Shown piece after piece: positions 1 through 9,736 of a stretch of 64,000 nucleotides of DNA. The notes under the pieces are model-generated. The model was not told the origin of the DNA. It searched no databases and saw only the letters and a list, made by a program, of their open reading frames with translations. This DNA is from TM7 phylum sp. oral taxon 348 (GTDB lineage Bacteria; Patescibacteriota; Saccharimonadia; Saccharimonadales; Saccharimonadaceae). Position numbers and translations under genes: made by a program. Position 1 is the first letter of the stretch. Every line of letters begins with the position of its first letter. The stretch is from contig SDRW01000001.1 in NCBI GenBank assembly GCA_007845485.1, positions 186,001 through 250,000 of the forward strand. The letters are read 5' to 3'.

Positions 1-43
1 TTCTTAAATAATAAGCGAGATGACCTACTTTAAATTATTAGTT

Positions 44-2677
44 TTAATTTTCACGAGTGAATAATATATTATTACGAGCATAGAAACCGCTATTAAATGT
101 AGGATTTGAATCATGATGCCAACATTCTTTTGCGCCAGACATTCCTGCTAAAACACGGCAAGATGCTGTATAAGCTCTAAAATTATTTAACATATTTGAT
201 TCTTCGGCGCATTTACGACCACTCATCCAATCCTGATCCACTGTGCTACCCCAGGCTCTACCATAATATGCTGAAGGAACTTCTCTTTTTTTAGTTGGAT
301 CATCCGAACTATCCATATATTCTATGTATGTACCGCCATATGTACGTCTGACTGGATTTTTAGTTTTATCCTCTGCGTCAGGTGTATATTTTTCATCTTG
401 GTATTCAGTAGCTAAACCAATACTCCCCCAAGGGTCTTTACGGTTAACACAAAACTCTAAGAATTTAGCGTATTCTGTATATTTATTAGGCTTACCGGTC
501 TTTGGATCTATATAAGATGATTTAGCACCCTCTGCAGCCTCTTTTTTCATACGATCAGCTATATTATTATCACCCTGCATATCACGACTATTAACATCAT
601 TTAAAGACTTTTGAGCTTCCTCGGGATGCGGTTGTGTCATATAGTTTAGCATATTATCTATGGATATATCCATATCCTTCTTACTCATGCTGTATCTAAC
701 ATTACAACCAAAATCTGGATTTATAAAGTTACCGCTTTCAAGACTGCAGTCACTCATTGTTAGAAAACGCTCTTTAGCTGTATTTACAGGCTGTGAATAT
801 GCTGCGTTTACAGTTTTAGATAAGCTTTCTAACGATCTAGGAGCTAAGGTAAAGATACTTTTTATAGTTTGAGTAGGCGTTATCGCCAGAGTACGCGTAT
901 TACTGTATCCATAAATTGAACGCGCTATTGAGGATACAAATTTACGTGTTTTATCTTCTTCAGATTTATTTTTATTAACAAGTCCAGCAACTTCACTACC
1001 GTAATTTATGTAATTATGATATTTACGCAAGCTCTCTTTTGTAGCAGGACGCATTCCGATAGATTGCGCAGCATCGCCCAAAATAATACCAGCACCAGAA
1101 AATACCGCATCTTGTGTAGCTATTCCAAGACCCAGCTCAGCTGTTTCAGTAGTTTCCACTCCAGCAGCCAAATATGAAAAATAATCAGCGTCAGTCCTAG
1201 AAGCGCTAGCCATTTTATCTGGAACAAAAGATGATACTGATGGACGTATTTTAGTATTAACATCTCTTACTAGACTTTCAAGAGCTGGACAAGGATCATT
1301 CTTATAGCCCTTCAATCGCATATATAATTCCATGGCATATACGGCGGCAACTGCTGGACTAACAAGCGATGATGCGGCAATTGCAGATGGAAGTGCGCAA
1401 GTTTTTTCATCTTTATTTTCATTAGAAGCCGCACTACTAGAAATACCGCCAGCACACATCTTATAAGGATCTAAGCTAGGAATACCCGCTAATACCGACG
1501 TGCTATATAAACTACCACGCAAGGAAAGAGTTCCTGCCGTACTTCCAATAGATCCAGTTGCTAATTGGCTTATAATTTCCCGCGCATCATTCATATAATC
1601 TCGGTTGCGTGATCTTAATTTATTATAATTTGCCGCTTCAAGACTAGCAGGAATACGATAAGAGCTACTATCAAAAGCATTCTTACCTGCTTTATTAACC
1701 ACGGTTAGCCTGTCGGTTAATATATTAATTGCAGCTTCAAAATTTGAGCTATTTCCAGATTTTATAGCATCAGCTAAAGCCATGTATTGCATAGCAAAAC
1801 GAGCTAAAGTTACAGCGCGGGCATTTCTAACAGCATTATCCGCTAAATCTGCATATGTATACATAGAACAAGCCAAGGCTAAATGAGTAGATTTTGCTTG
1901 ATCCATTAGTCTATCCACTATATCTTTTTTCCAAATTTCTTTGTTTTTATCATTTCCCAAAAAATGTAAGCCGTAAACACCTTGAGCATTAGCATCAATA
2001 TAATCGGCATTTTTAATTAAGGCTTCACCAAATGATCTTCCTACATCCTTAGGAGTATATCCGTATACAGTTGGGCGATGCTCTAGATGAAAGCGCTTAT
2101 ATAAACGATCAGAAAATTTTCTATCATGATAAAGCCCGCCGCTAGGTGTTATTACATTATGAATACTGTAGCTATCTTTATTATTACGACGAGAAATATC
2201 TAAAAGCTGATTCTCATTTGTAACAACATCCTTACTGGGAAGTGTTAATCTAGCAGAAGTAAAACGCCCCTGGGAATTTTCGCGAGCATCAACCTTAACT
2301 CCGTAATTTTCAAAACGTTCTTTTAGCATATTACTCATGGTTTTAAATTTACATTTTATACTTTCCTCGTCACAATTTCCCCCAAGTTGCGAACCTAAGA
2401 CTTTGTGTGTAAAAACATAATATGCACCAGCAGCGTCATTTAAATCATTACTAATTTGCTCCTTCATATTTACAAGCATTAAGGATGGAGCAAGAATTAC
2501 AGACACAACAACTCCTATAGCTAAAATTAACACAGTACTAGTAGCAATAACAATCGCTCCTCTGCTTATTTTAGCTTGATTATATTGCCGCCCATTCTCG
2601 GCAAAACTAAACTCATCGTCATCAATAATATTAGACTGCTCTGCCTTCTGTTCAAGAGATTTTATATCATCTGCCAT
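44..2677 (-). CDS. Membrane-anchored Cys-rich protein of a type IV secretion-like cluster (family not recognised)
   Basis: An 877-residue protein that I cannot assign to a named family. Residues 1-40 are hydrophilic, about 41-66 form one strong membrane segment, and the rest is largely soluble, so it probably has a short cytoplasmic tail and a large external domain. The external part has more than ten cysteines (for example around GGNCDEES, DEKTCALPS and GAKECWHH), which fits disulfide-stabilised extracytoplasmic folding. Start ATG; the first 11 bases overlap the end of the upstream VirB6-like gene, so the two are translationally coupled. Its position directly after a VirB6-like protein and a Clp-type ATPase suggests a structural or surface component of the same export machine; that role is inferred from neighbours only. 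Confidence 0.75.
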   Translation of the reverse strand: MADDIKSLEQKAEQSNIIDDDEFSFAENGRQYNQAKISRGAIVIATSTVLILAIGVVVSVILAPSLMLVNMKEQISNDLNDAAGAYYVFTHKVLGSQLGGNCDEESIKCKFKTMSNMLKERFENYGVKVDARENSQGRFTSARLTLPSKDVVTNENQLLDISRRNNKDSYSIHNVITPSGGLYHDRKFSDRLYKRFHLEHRPTVYGYTPKDVGRSFGEALIKNADYIDANAQGVYGLHFLGNDKNKEIWKKDIVDRLMDQAKSTHLALACSMYTYADLADNAVRNARAVTLARFAMQYMALADAIKSGNSSNFEAAINILTDRLTVVNKAGKNAFDSSSYRIPASLEAANYNKLRSRNRDYMNDAREIISQLATGSIGSTAGTLSLRGSLYSTSVLAGIPSLDPYKMCAGGISSSAASNENKDEKTCALPSAIAASSLVSPAVAAVYAMELYMRLKGYKNDPCPALESLVRDVNTKIRPSVSSFVPDKMASASRTDADYFSYLAAGVETTETAELGLGIATQDAVFSGAGIILGDAAQSIGMRPATKESLRKYHNYINYGSEVAGLVNKNKSEEDKTRKFVSSIARSIYGYSNTRTLAITPTQTIKSIFTLAPRSLESLSKTVNAAYSQPVNTAKERFLTMSDCSLESGNFINPDFGCNVRYSMSKKDMDISIDNMLNYMTQPHPEEAQKSLNDVNSRDMQGDNNIADRMKKEAAEGAKSSYIDPKTGKPNKYTEYAKFLEFCVNRKDPWGSIGLATEYQDEKYTPDAEDKTKNPVRRTYGGTYIEYMDSSDDPTKKREVPSAYYGRAWGSTVDQDWMSGRKCAEESNMLNNFRAYTASCRVLAGMSGAKECWHHDSNPTFNSGFYARNNILFTREN

Positions 2678-4865
2678 TATTCTGTTGTTTTACATTCTTA
2701 TTTTTCTGATTGATAGCATTGTTAGCCGCTGCAATTTTGAGATCATCATCCTTAGATGTAGAATCCGAATTCTCCTGCTTAACCTTTTTACCGGCTTCAA
2801 ATATATCGTTGATATCACCAGCTTGAATCTCTTGTGAACTCATAACAAATTTAGCAGCACGAGCCTTAGCTTTCATTTCAGTATCAGTTTGTTGATGATG
2901 AGGAGAAGAGATACCATCAATACTATAACCTGTAGAAATTGAACTGTCCGCCAATGATGGTCCACCTTGAACAACTACAACATTATTGGCAGACACTGGC
3001 CCACCTTGAATAACCGCAGACGAAGCACCAGTAGAGCCTGATGACACCGAAGGGGAAGATAAGCCTGAGCCAGTCAACGCACTTCTTGCAGCCCGCGCCT
3101 TCGAGTCTATATTTCCGCCGCCGCCAGATATTTGATTTCCAGCTAACTTAGTTATAGTTGAAGCCGATAATTGATCTTTCCCACTAGCAGAAAGACCCTC
3201 ATTTTGACCCGAATTAGATATAAATCTATTAGGATTGTTATCAGACGCACTATATCTATTCCTATCATTATTCTGATTTTGATCTTGATCTGAGTTTTGA
3301 TTGCCAAAACTATTCCTAGTTTGGTTAGAACGACCCAGTCCATCCCTAGCCAAATCACCCTTGCTTATATTCTCTAGAAGATAGGCCTCTGCCGCCTTTA
3401 ATTCAATACTATCAAAATTATTAACATTCAACTGTCTAGAATCTGTCGAAGACTGTATTTGTGAATTCTGATATCTCCTAACAGTACGAGCATAATGATC
3501 TTGCGCCGAAGCTCCGCTAGCTCGCAATTCCTTTAGGCGAGATTCAACTTGACGCTCAAATTGAACTTGTTCCTCACTTTTTTGTTGTTTTTTACGGCCG
3601 CGGCGTAACCCCATTTTATTAGATAAATTATCAGAACCTTCCCCAGATGCCATATTTTGCAAACGCCGCAAACCTTGACTAAACATATTACCTGCTGGAT
3701 CTTTTTTATTAGCATTTGCACCTTGTTGTGCGTTGGAATAATTATTTGGTTTACCACCACGGCGGACATACATACTAGCCATACTGGCACCATTTAGCAC
3801 AAATTTAAATACATACCAAGTCGCAGCCAAAGGCAACACTGCAGCCCCCGCCGCAACTAGATGAACCGTTGAACTCGCAGTAACCTTTCCGCCAATTGGT
3901 TTTGATAAAGTATACTGATCGTTTTCAATCTTGTAATTTGAATCACCAGACTGTACAATCGCGGAACTTACTATCTGGCCAACACCCAATAGAAATGCAA
4001 TCACCGGAAAAAGCATAAGAGTCTGTATAAAAAGATTTAACCATTTTTTAAAATATTGTTCTGTATTAGGTAATAGAAATGCAACAAGAGCAAGCGGAGC
4101 AGCTAGAACAAGGGCAATTACAAAAGTTTTACGTGCAATCAAAACCACGATCATAACTGAGCATATTAAAGCAGCGAACAATACTACAGCCGCTACTGGA
4201 GCTAGCAAGGCCCAGGCCACATCAACTTTACCAAGTATACTAGAAGTTACTTCTGTTAGAACTGGCATAGATTCACTAGCAGCACTATCGGATATAGGCA
4301 TAACTGAAGGACCAATTGTGTTTGCAATTCCATTCAATGAATTTATTATGCCATATCCTATAATATTAGCTATGTCTATCATGGCCTGACATAAATAGAA
4401 TGATATATTAACCAATATCGCCATAACCAAAAAGCGCGGAACAACTTTCATCAAATTATATCTACTTAAGCCTGCACCAGTGAATAATGAATAAACAACC
4501 ACCAAGGCAGATATTACAAATATACCGTTTGCAAAATTACGTATCAAAGACCATGCACTTTCCGTTCCACCACTACCATTTTTGAAAAGACTAGTTTCGA
4601 TAACCAAAAAACTCTTTGTAATAAAAGTGAAGGCATAATCTGCAGCTTTAGCTGAAGACCGCAAAACAGGACAAACAAGCCAACCAACATTATCAAGCGC
4701 ACAAGTCATTACTGGTCGACTCTTATCAACTAGCCCTATTATATCAATAGGTGAAGATGGATCTGCATACACAGGCTCTTCAAAAATTAGATTCACCATA
4801 AAAACCATTGCTATAACAGCAACTATACTAGCTAAAAATATTTTTATTTTACGCATACACCTCAC
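2667..4865 (-). CDS. VirB6/TrbL-like polytopic membrane protein
   Basis: Resembles the VirB6/TrbL inner-membrane channel subunit of type IV secretion systems. An N-terminal signal-like segment (residues 6-25, possible cleavage after VYA at 34) is followed by a CX9C-P motif (C55, C65), then about six membrane segments between residues 108 and 357. The second half (about 375-732) is hydrophilic and rich in Asn, Gln and Ser, so probably disordered or surface-exposed. The membrane core is clearly paralogous to the protein at 33496-36159: both share the CX9C motif, a VPR-(8)-VNIS-YYLC-type segment and an LPxTxxYFxKW stretch. The annotated GTG start overlaps the stop of the Clp-like gene (GTGA); an ATG three codons in (4856) has GAGG just upstream and is an equally good start. 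No VirB4 or VirD4 is in the window. Confidence 0.8.
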   Translation of the reverse strand: MRCMRKIKIFLASIVAVIAMVFMVNLIFEEPVYADPSSPIDIIGLVDKSRPVMTCALDNVGWLVCPVLRSSAKAADYAFTFITKSFLVIETSLFKNGSGGTESAWSLIRNFANGIFVISALVVVYSLFTGAGLSRYNLMKVVPRFLVMAILVNISFYLCQAMIDIANIIGYGIINSLNGIANTIGPSVMPISDSAASESMPVLTEVTSSILGKVDVAWALLAPVAAVVLFAALICSVMIVVLIARKTFVIALVLAAPLALVAFLLPNTEQYFKKWLNLFIQTLMLFPVIAFLLGVGQIVSSAIVQSGDSNYKIENDQYTLSKPIGGKVTASSTVHLVAAGAAVLPLAATWYVFKFVLNGASMASMYVRRGGKPNNYSNAQQGANANKKDPAGNMFSQGLRRLQNMASGEGSDNLSNKMGLRRGRKKQQKSEEQVQFERQVESRLKELRASGASAQDHYARTVRRYQNSQIQSSTDSRQLNVNNFDSIELKAAEAYLLENISKGDLARDGLGRSNQTRNSFGNQNSDQDQNQNNDRNRYSASDNNPNRFISNSGQNEGLSASGKDQLSASTITKLAGNQISGGGGNIDSKARAARSALTGSGLSSPSVSSGSTGASSAVIQGGPVSANNVVVVQGGPSLADSSISTGYSIDGISSPHHQQTDTEMKAKARAAKFVMSSQEIQAGDINDIFEAGKKVKQENSDSTSKDDDLKIAAANNAINQKNKNVKQQNNGR

Positions 4866-7270
4866 CCATTTATACCTAATGCTTCCTCAATTTGACGCTT
4901 ATGTATTTCTATTATACCACCAGGAGCCACTAAACCGCTTAACATTTCTTTTGCAACTGTATTTTCTACTGTTTTCTGAATGATACGGCGCATAGGTCGG
5001 GCCCCAAGTTGAGGATCATACCCGTTTTCTACAAGCAAAATCTTAGCATCATCATCAACCTTAACTTGAACTTTTTGCTGAGCTAAAGTTTTATTTATAC
5101 CTGTCAACATAATGTCAACTACCTGCAAAAGCTCTCGTTTGCCAAGTGGGCTAAATACAGTTATTTCATCAAAACGGTTTAAAAACTCAGGTTTAAACTG
5201 TTGTAATTTTATTAGTTCATTTACGATTTGTGACTCAAACTGTTCAACTTTATAACCTCTCTCTATATATTCACGAATTCTATCTGCACCAGCATTGCTA
5301 GTTGCGATTACTATTGCGTCTCTAAAGCTAACTTCTCTATTGTTAATGTCGCGCAAAATACCTTCATCTAAGAGTTGGAGTAAGGTAGTTAACACATTCG
5401 GATGAGCCTTTTCTATCTCGTCAAGTAATACTACACTAAATGGCTGCTTTAATATTTTGGCAGTTAGACTATTTGGGTCGCTAGAAGCATCAGCTATTAA
5501 ACGCGATACATCTTCCAAGCCTACATACTCATTAAGATCAAGTCTAACGATATTATCTTCGCCACCAAAATATACTTCCGCTAAGGCTTTAGCTAGTTCA
5601 GTTTTACCAACTCCAGTAGGACCTAGAAATAGAAACGTACCAATCGGGCGATTTTGATTTCGCACGCCAGCCCTAGCTCTGCGCAATGCATCGCTTACAG
5701 CTTTAACCGCATGAGTTTGATTAATCATTCTCTTGTGAATTCTGTCTTCTAAATTTAATAACATTTCACGATCATCGACCGAGCTAGCCACACTAACCTT
5801 TACATCCATAGTTTTTTCAATCGCCTGCTGAACAGAATTCATCGTTACAAGACCACCACCTTCAGCATAGTTTGCTGCAGATTCTAATAATTTAACAGCT
5901 CTTCCAGGCATAGCTAAATCATGAATATAACGCTCACTCAGTCTGTAAGCCTCAATTAAAGACTGATACATATAAATAACTTTTCTTTTATACTCAATCG
6001 TTAATATCTGATCTTGCATGGCAGTTATAGTATCTTTCTTTTCTGGTTCACCTACTACAATTCTATTTAACGCATTTGATAAGCTTGGATTGCGATGGCT
6101 AATTTGCAAGAACTGCTGATCATCCATAGTTAATATAACGCGCAAATTACCAGCTTCTAAAATTGGTAAAAGTACATTAGATATATCAATCGAACCAACT
6201 CCCTCCTCAAAAAATAACTGGGCATTATCTAGACAAATTATAATATTCTTTGCAGTAAAAGCCTCACCTAAGACTCTCATAACTAAACCCTCTAGCTCAC
6301 CACGACCAGGTGCAGCCGAAATTAAAGCAGAAGAATCAAGTAGAAAAACCTGCCTAAATTTTAAATTATTTGGTATATCCGCCGCCGCATCTAAGAGACG
6401 GCTGGCGAATGAATGTAAAATCGCAGTTTTACCAACTCCCGTCGGACCAACCAAGGCAGCATTTTGCCTACCCCCTGTACCAAAATTGTTTATCAGCTGA
6501 TTAATAATCTCTTGATGCCGGCCTGATTCCATACTAAAGTCAAGCCCTCTACCAGCACCTAGTCGGATACCAAATCTATCTAAAAGTGGCGTATACCCAA
6601 ATGACCAGTCTCTAGCAATGCCACCAGTTCTCTTTGGTGAATCACCACTATCAACAATTTTCTGTAGACGATTATACCAACGGATACATTCCATAACATC
6701 ATTTTCATCTACGTGCATATGCGCAAGTATTGTTTCACAGTGTGGATTTTGTTGCAAAATAGCTAAAGCAACAACCCCACCATGCACAATTTCACTACCA
6801 GTTTTTTCTTTTATATATATGACTTTTTGCCATAAATCATCTGTTAATTTTATATCTTTTGAAGCAGTGTTAGCCAATAAATTCGGGGTCAATCCACAAC
6901 GCGCAGCCATAAATTGACAACTTTGTGTTTGGGCGACAATATCGCCAATCTGAAGAGGAGACATTCTATTAGATAAATGTGACAATATATCAACTGATAA
7001 TATAGAGTCTATGGAGTTACCTTTAGCTGGCGGGAGATTCTTAAGATCACCATCATACCATTGATAAACCATAAATGGCAAAGCTGCTAAACAAATCAAA
7101 AACCAACCAATAGAATACCCAAATATTAAAATAGAGAGACCACCTACAATAAAAACCCAAAATAAAACCCTAAATAAGGCTACAATTTGAATACTAAGCC
7201 ATTTAGTAACCCTGGCTTTGATGGCGCGCTCACTATTTAAATTTACCCCTATAAATGCCACGGTACCCAT
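4862..7270 (-). CDS. Membrane-anchored Clp-type double AAA+ ATPase
   Basis: A ClpA/B/C-like protein with an added membrane anchor. I chose ATG at 7270 (802 residues); a TTG at 7324 would add 18 residues. Numbering from the TTG: two membrane segments at about 43-90, a Clp N-like region at about 105-225, AAA+ D1 with Walker A GPTGVGKT at 293-300, AAA+ D2 with GPTGVGKT at 568-575 and Walker B VVLLDEIEKA at 631-640, then a ClpB/C-type small domain containing GARPMRRIIQ. In D1 the Walker B is IIICLDNA: Asn (367) replaces the catalytic Glu, so D1 probably binds but hydrolyses ATP poorly. Clp ATPases unfold proteins. Membrane anchoring and the place in front of a VirB6-like gene suggest that it unfolds or recruits export substrates. 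No ClpP partner is nearby. Confidence 0.85.
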   Translation of the reverse strand: MGTVAFIGVNLNSERAIKARVTKWLSIQIVALFRVLFWVFIVGGLSILIFGYSIGWFLICLAALPFMVYQWYDGDLKNLPPAKGNSIDSILSVDILSHLSNRMSPLQIGDIVAQTQSCQFMAARCGLTPNLLANTASKDIKLTDDLWQKVIYIKEKTGSEIVHGGVVALAILQQNPHCETILAHMHVDENDVMECIRWYNRLQKIVDSGDSPKRTGGIARDWSFGYTPLLDRFGIRLGAGRGLDFSMESGRHQEIINQLINNFGTGGRQNAALVGPTGVGKTAILHSFASRLLDAAADIPNNLKFRQVFLLDSSALISAAPGRGELEGLVMRVLGEAFTAKNIIICLDNAQLFFEEGVGSIDISNVLLPILEAGNLRVILTMDDQQFLQISHRNPSLSNALNRIVVGEPEKKDTITAMQDQILTIEYKRKVIYMYQSLIEAYRLSERYIHDLAMPGRAVKLLESAANYAEGGGLVTMNSVQQAIEKTMDVKVSVASSVDDREMLLNLEDRIHKRMINQTHAVKAVSDALRRARAGVRNQNRPIGTFLFLGPTGVGKTELAKALAEVYFGGEDNIVRLDLNEYVGLEDVSRLIADASSDPNSLTAKILKQPFSVVLLDEIEKAHPNVLTTLLQLLDEGILRDINNREVSFRDAIVIATSNAGADRIREYIERGYKVEQFESQIVNELIKLQQFKPEFLNRFDEITVFSPLGKRELLQVVDIMLTGINKTLAQQKVQVKVDDDAKILLVENGYDPQLGARPMRRIIQKTVENTVAKEMLSGLVAPGGIIEIHKRQIEEALGING

Positions 7271-7632
7271 CCTGATAACGTAAGAATTACACCGATAAAC
7301 GGAAATACTGGGATAACAGCCCAAACAATCAAACTAAATAAACTTGTGATAGCTAGTATCGTAATTACAAGTAGTCCAATAATTAAAACTATAGAACGTA
7401 TACAGGCACCAATTAGTCTAGATACCAATCGCTCGAAAAATCTTCTAATTCTAATATTTAAGGCTCCGCCAGAACCAACAGCTCCATCTTGACGGAATAA
7501 AGAAAACATCGTTTTCAAAAGTAAGTCAATAGAAAAGTAATCAAGCGCACTTTCTAAGTGAGTCATCCAACCCCTGGCACAACGAATATATCCAGCACTA
7601 TACCACCATTTCAATAGACTAGCAATAAACAT
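7249..7632 (-). CDS. Small membrane protein upstream of the Clp-like ATPase
   Basis: A 127-residue protein with no family I recognise. The N-terminal 75 residues are mixed and basic-aromatic (FIASLLKWW, RIRRFFERL); residues 80-125 are very hydrophobic and probably form two membrane spans. Its last 22 bases overlap the ATG of the Clp-like gene, so the two are likely translated together, and it opens the minus-strand cluster running to position 44. A role as membrane partner of the Clp-like ATPase is possible but rests only on position. Confidence 0.6.
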   Translation of the reverse strand: MFIASLLKWWYSAGYIRCARGWMTHLESALDYFSIDLLLKTMFSLFRQDGAVGSGGALNIRIRRFFERLVSRLIGACIRSIVLIIGLLVITILAITSLFSLIVWAVIPVFPFIGVILTLSGWVPWHL

Positions 7633-7702
7633 AAGCTCATTCTACATTAAATTTATTAAAAAATCCACAGTCCTATGCGTTTTATGACTAATAAAATTAG
7701 TG

Positions 7703-7708
7703 TATAAT
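7703..7708 (+). promoter_or_regulatory. -10 box of murT-gatD
   Basis: TATAAT lies 10 bases before the murT ATG and leaves almost no room for a leader or Shine-Dalgarno sequence. No convincing -35 is visible. The 86-base gap separates two divergent transcription units. Confidence 0.55.
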
Positions 7709-7718
7709 TATTTAAAAT

Positions 7719-8990
7719 ATGTTTAATTTTCTTACTATACTAATAGGCAAATTTATACAAAAATTAGCCAGATTGCGTGGCGGAGGATCAGCACTACCAG
7801 GGTTAGTGATTGAAAAAATTAATCCAAATTTTACTCGCAATATTATCTCAAAATTACCTTACGGCGTAGCAGTAATTAGTGGCACCAATGGTAAGACAAC
7901 CACTACTAAAATAGCTGTTGAATTACTATCTAGCCAAGGTCTTAGAGTATTTACCAATCGAACTGGTAGTAATTTTGAACGCGGAATTACAGCAGCATTG
8001 TTAAATGAGGCAAGTTTGATTGGAAAGCTTGATGCCGATATTGCAGTATTAGAACTTGATGAAGCTCATGCAGTTAAATTTATTAATAAAATTAAGCCAG
8101 ATCATTGTTTAATTTTAAATGTTATGCGCGATCAGCTTGATAGATTTGGCGAAATTGATAACACAGCTAGAATGCTTGATAAAATCGTTAAAGCTACTAA
8201 GAAAAATGTTGTACTAAATCGTGAAGATCCGCGAATAGCAAATCTTGCAAAAAGTACACAATCTTCAGTGCAAGTAAACTTTTTTGGACTAAGTAAAGAA
8301 ATGCAAAGTACATTTCCAAACGATAACGCGTCCAAAAAAAATATCGATAGCATCAATCAAAAGCCTATAGTAGTTCTATCTAATTTTGATAATACTGACG
8401 CTAATGCTACTTTCAATATAGATGGGCAAACTTATGCAACTAGTCTAAAATTAAGCGGTGTATATAATGTATATAATTCAGCAGCAGCATTAGCTTTAAC
8501 GCGATCTATCATAGGAGATTCTATTGATTATTCTAAATTATTCAAAAAACTTTCCTGTATTAAACCAGCTTTTGGGCGAGGTGAAATAATAAAAATTGAT
8601 GGAAAAATCATAGAGCTAGTGTTGGTGAAAAACCCAAGTGGATTTCAACTATCTTTAAGTTCCTCACCTGCAAAAAATACATCGATAATGATAGCTATAA
8701 ATGATAATTATGCTGACGGACGTGATATGAGCTGGCTATGGGATGTTGATTTTACTACCTTACGATCATACGGGGTTGATATGGTGAGTGGAGTTCGGGC
8801 TTACGACATGGCGTTGCGTCTTCAACATGATGATGTATATATTAGTAAAATTGACACTAATTTAGAGTCAGCTTTAGGATATTTTTTATCACAAGATAAT
8901 CCAAGAAAAAGAATCTACTGCACGTATACTGCCATGCTTAAAATCCGTAGACAATTATCAAAGAAAGTAAATCTGGAGAAAGTTTTATGA
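7719..8990 (+). CDS. murT: MurT, Mur-ligase-like subunit of lipid II amidotransferase
   Basis: MurT with GatD amidates the alpha-carboxyl of D-Glu in lipid II to D-isoglutamine. Residues 55-60 are the Mur ligase P-loop GTNGKT. The central ligase domain is followed by a C-terminal DUF1727-type domain (roughly 310-415). The 423-residue length is near normal for the family. The Cys4 zinc ribbon known from Gram-positive MurT is missing: the whole protein has only three isolated cysteines. The ATG of gatD overlaps the TGA of murT (ATGA), giving a two-gene operon as in Firmicutes. It has no obvious ribosome binding site and a TATAAT 10 bases upstream. Confidence 0.92.
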   Translation: MFNFLTILIGKFIQKLARLRGGGSALPGLVIEKINPNFTRNIISKLPYGVAVISGTNGKTTTTKIAVELLSSQGLRVFTNRTGSNFERGITAALLNEASLIGKLDADIAVLELDEAHAVKFINKIKPDHCLILNVMRDQLDRFGEIDNTARMLDKIVKATKKNVVLNREDPRIANLAKSTQSSVQVNFFGLSKEMQSTFPNDNASKKNIDSINQKPIVVLSNFDNTDANATFNIDGQTYATSLKLSGVYNVYNSAAALALTRSIIGDSIDYSKLFKKLSCIKPAFGRGEIIKIDGKIIELVLVKNPSGFQLSLSSSPAKNTSIMIAINDNYADGRDMSWLWDVDFTTLRSYGVDMVSGVRAYDMALRLQHDDVYISKIDTNLESALGYFLSQDNPRKRIYCTYTAMLKIRRQLSKKVNLEKVL

Positions 8991-9712
8991 CAGATAGGCT
9001 TAAACTAAGAATATTACAACTCTATCCTGATGATATGAATATTTACGGAGATAGAGGAAATTTATTGGCATTAGATAGACGGCTAAGACAGCATGGTTTT
9101 GAACCAGAAATTATCAATCACAATGTAGGTGATAAATTTAATAAAGATGTAGATATTATAATTGGTGGCGGAGGTCAAGATAGTGGCCAAGAAAAAATAC
9201 AAGAAGATTTAAAATATATCTCAAACAAATTAAAGATACTAGCAGAAAACGGCACACCTATGCTAGTTATTTGTGGAATGTATCAATTATTTGGTAATCA
9301 ATTTATTACCAGTCAGAGTAAAACCATAGAAGGTATTGGAATACTTAACATAGAAACAATCGCTGGCAATGAACGTCTAATCGGTAATATAAAGATTACT
9401 AGCGATAAATTTGGCGATATTATCGGTTATGAAAATCATAGCGGGCAGACTTATTTGGGCGAAAATACAGAACCATTAGGCTACGTCACCTTAGGAGAAG
9501 GTAATAATCTACACGATAAAAGTGAGGGAGCCCTTTATAAAAATATCATAGGCACATATCTCCACGGCTCTCTATTACCCAAAAACCCTAGAATTACAGA
9601 TTTCTTAATTCAGCAAGCAGCAATTAATAGATATGGTAAATTTATTCCAGCTGAAATAAATGATGGTTTAATTGAAAAAGCGCGTGTATCTGCTATGAGT
9701 CGTCCACGTTAA
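8987..9712 (+). CDS. gatD: GatD, glutamine amidotransferase subunit of lipid II amidation
   Basis: Class I glutamine amidotransferase that supplies ammonia to MurT. The CobB/CobQ-like fold shows the nucleophile Cys96 in VICGMYQLFG and His193 in GTYLHGSLLPKNP. An IIGGGGQDSGQ loop sits at about 58-68. The length (241 residues) matches the family. It overlaps murT by four bases and so is made in fixed proportion with it. Together they show that this organism makes amidated peptidoglycan, consistent with the class A PBP and MurJ in the window. Confidence 0.93.
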   Translation: MTDRLKLRILQLYPDDMNIYGDRGNLLALDRRLRQHGFEPEIINHNVGDKFNKDVDIIIGGGGQDSGQEKIQEDLKYISNKLKILAENGTPMLVICGMYQLFGNQFITSQSKTIEGIGILNIETIAGNERLIGNIKITSDKFGDIIGYENHSGQTYLGENTEPLGYVTLGEGNNLHDKSEGALYKNIIGTYLHGSLLPKNPRITDFLIQQAAINRYGKFIPAEINDGLIEKARVSAMSRPR

Positions 9713-9736
9713 CACTAAGGGTTGGTATATAGTTTA

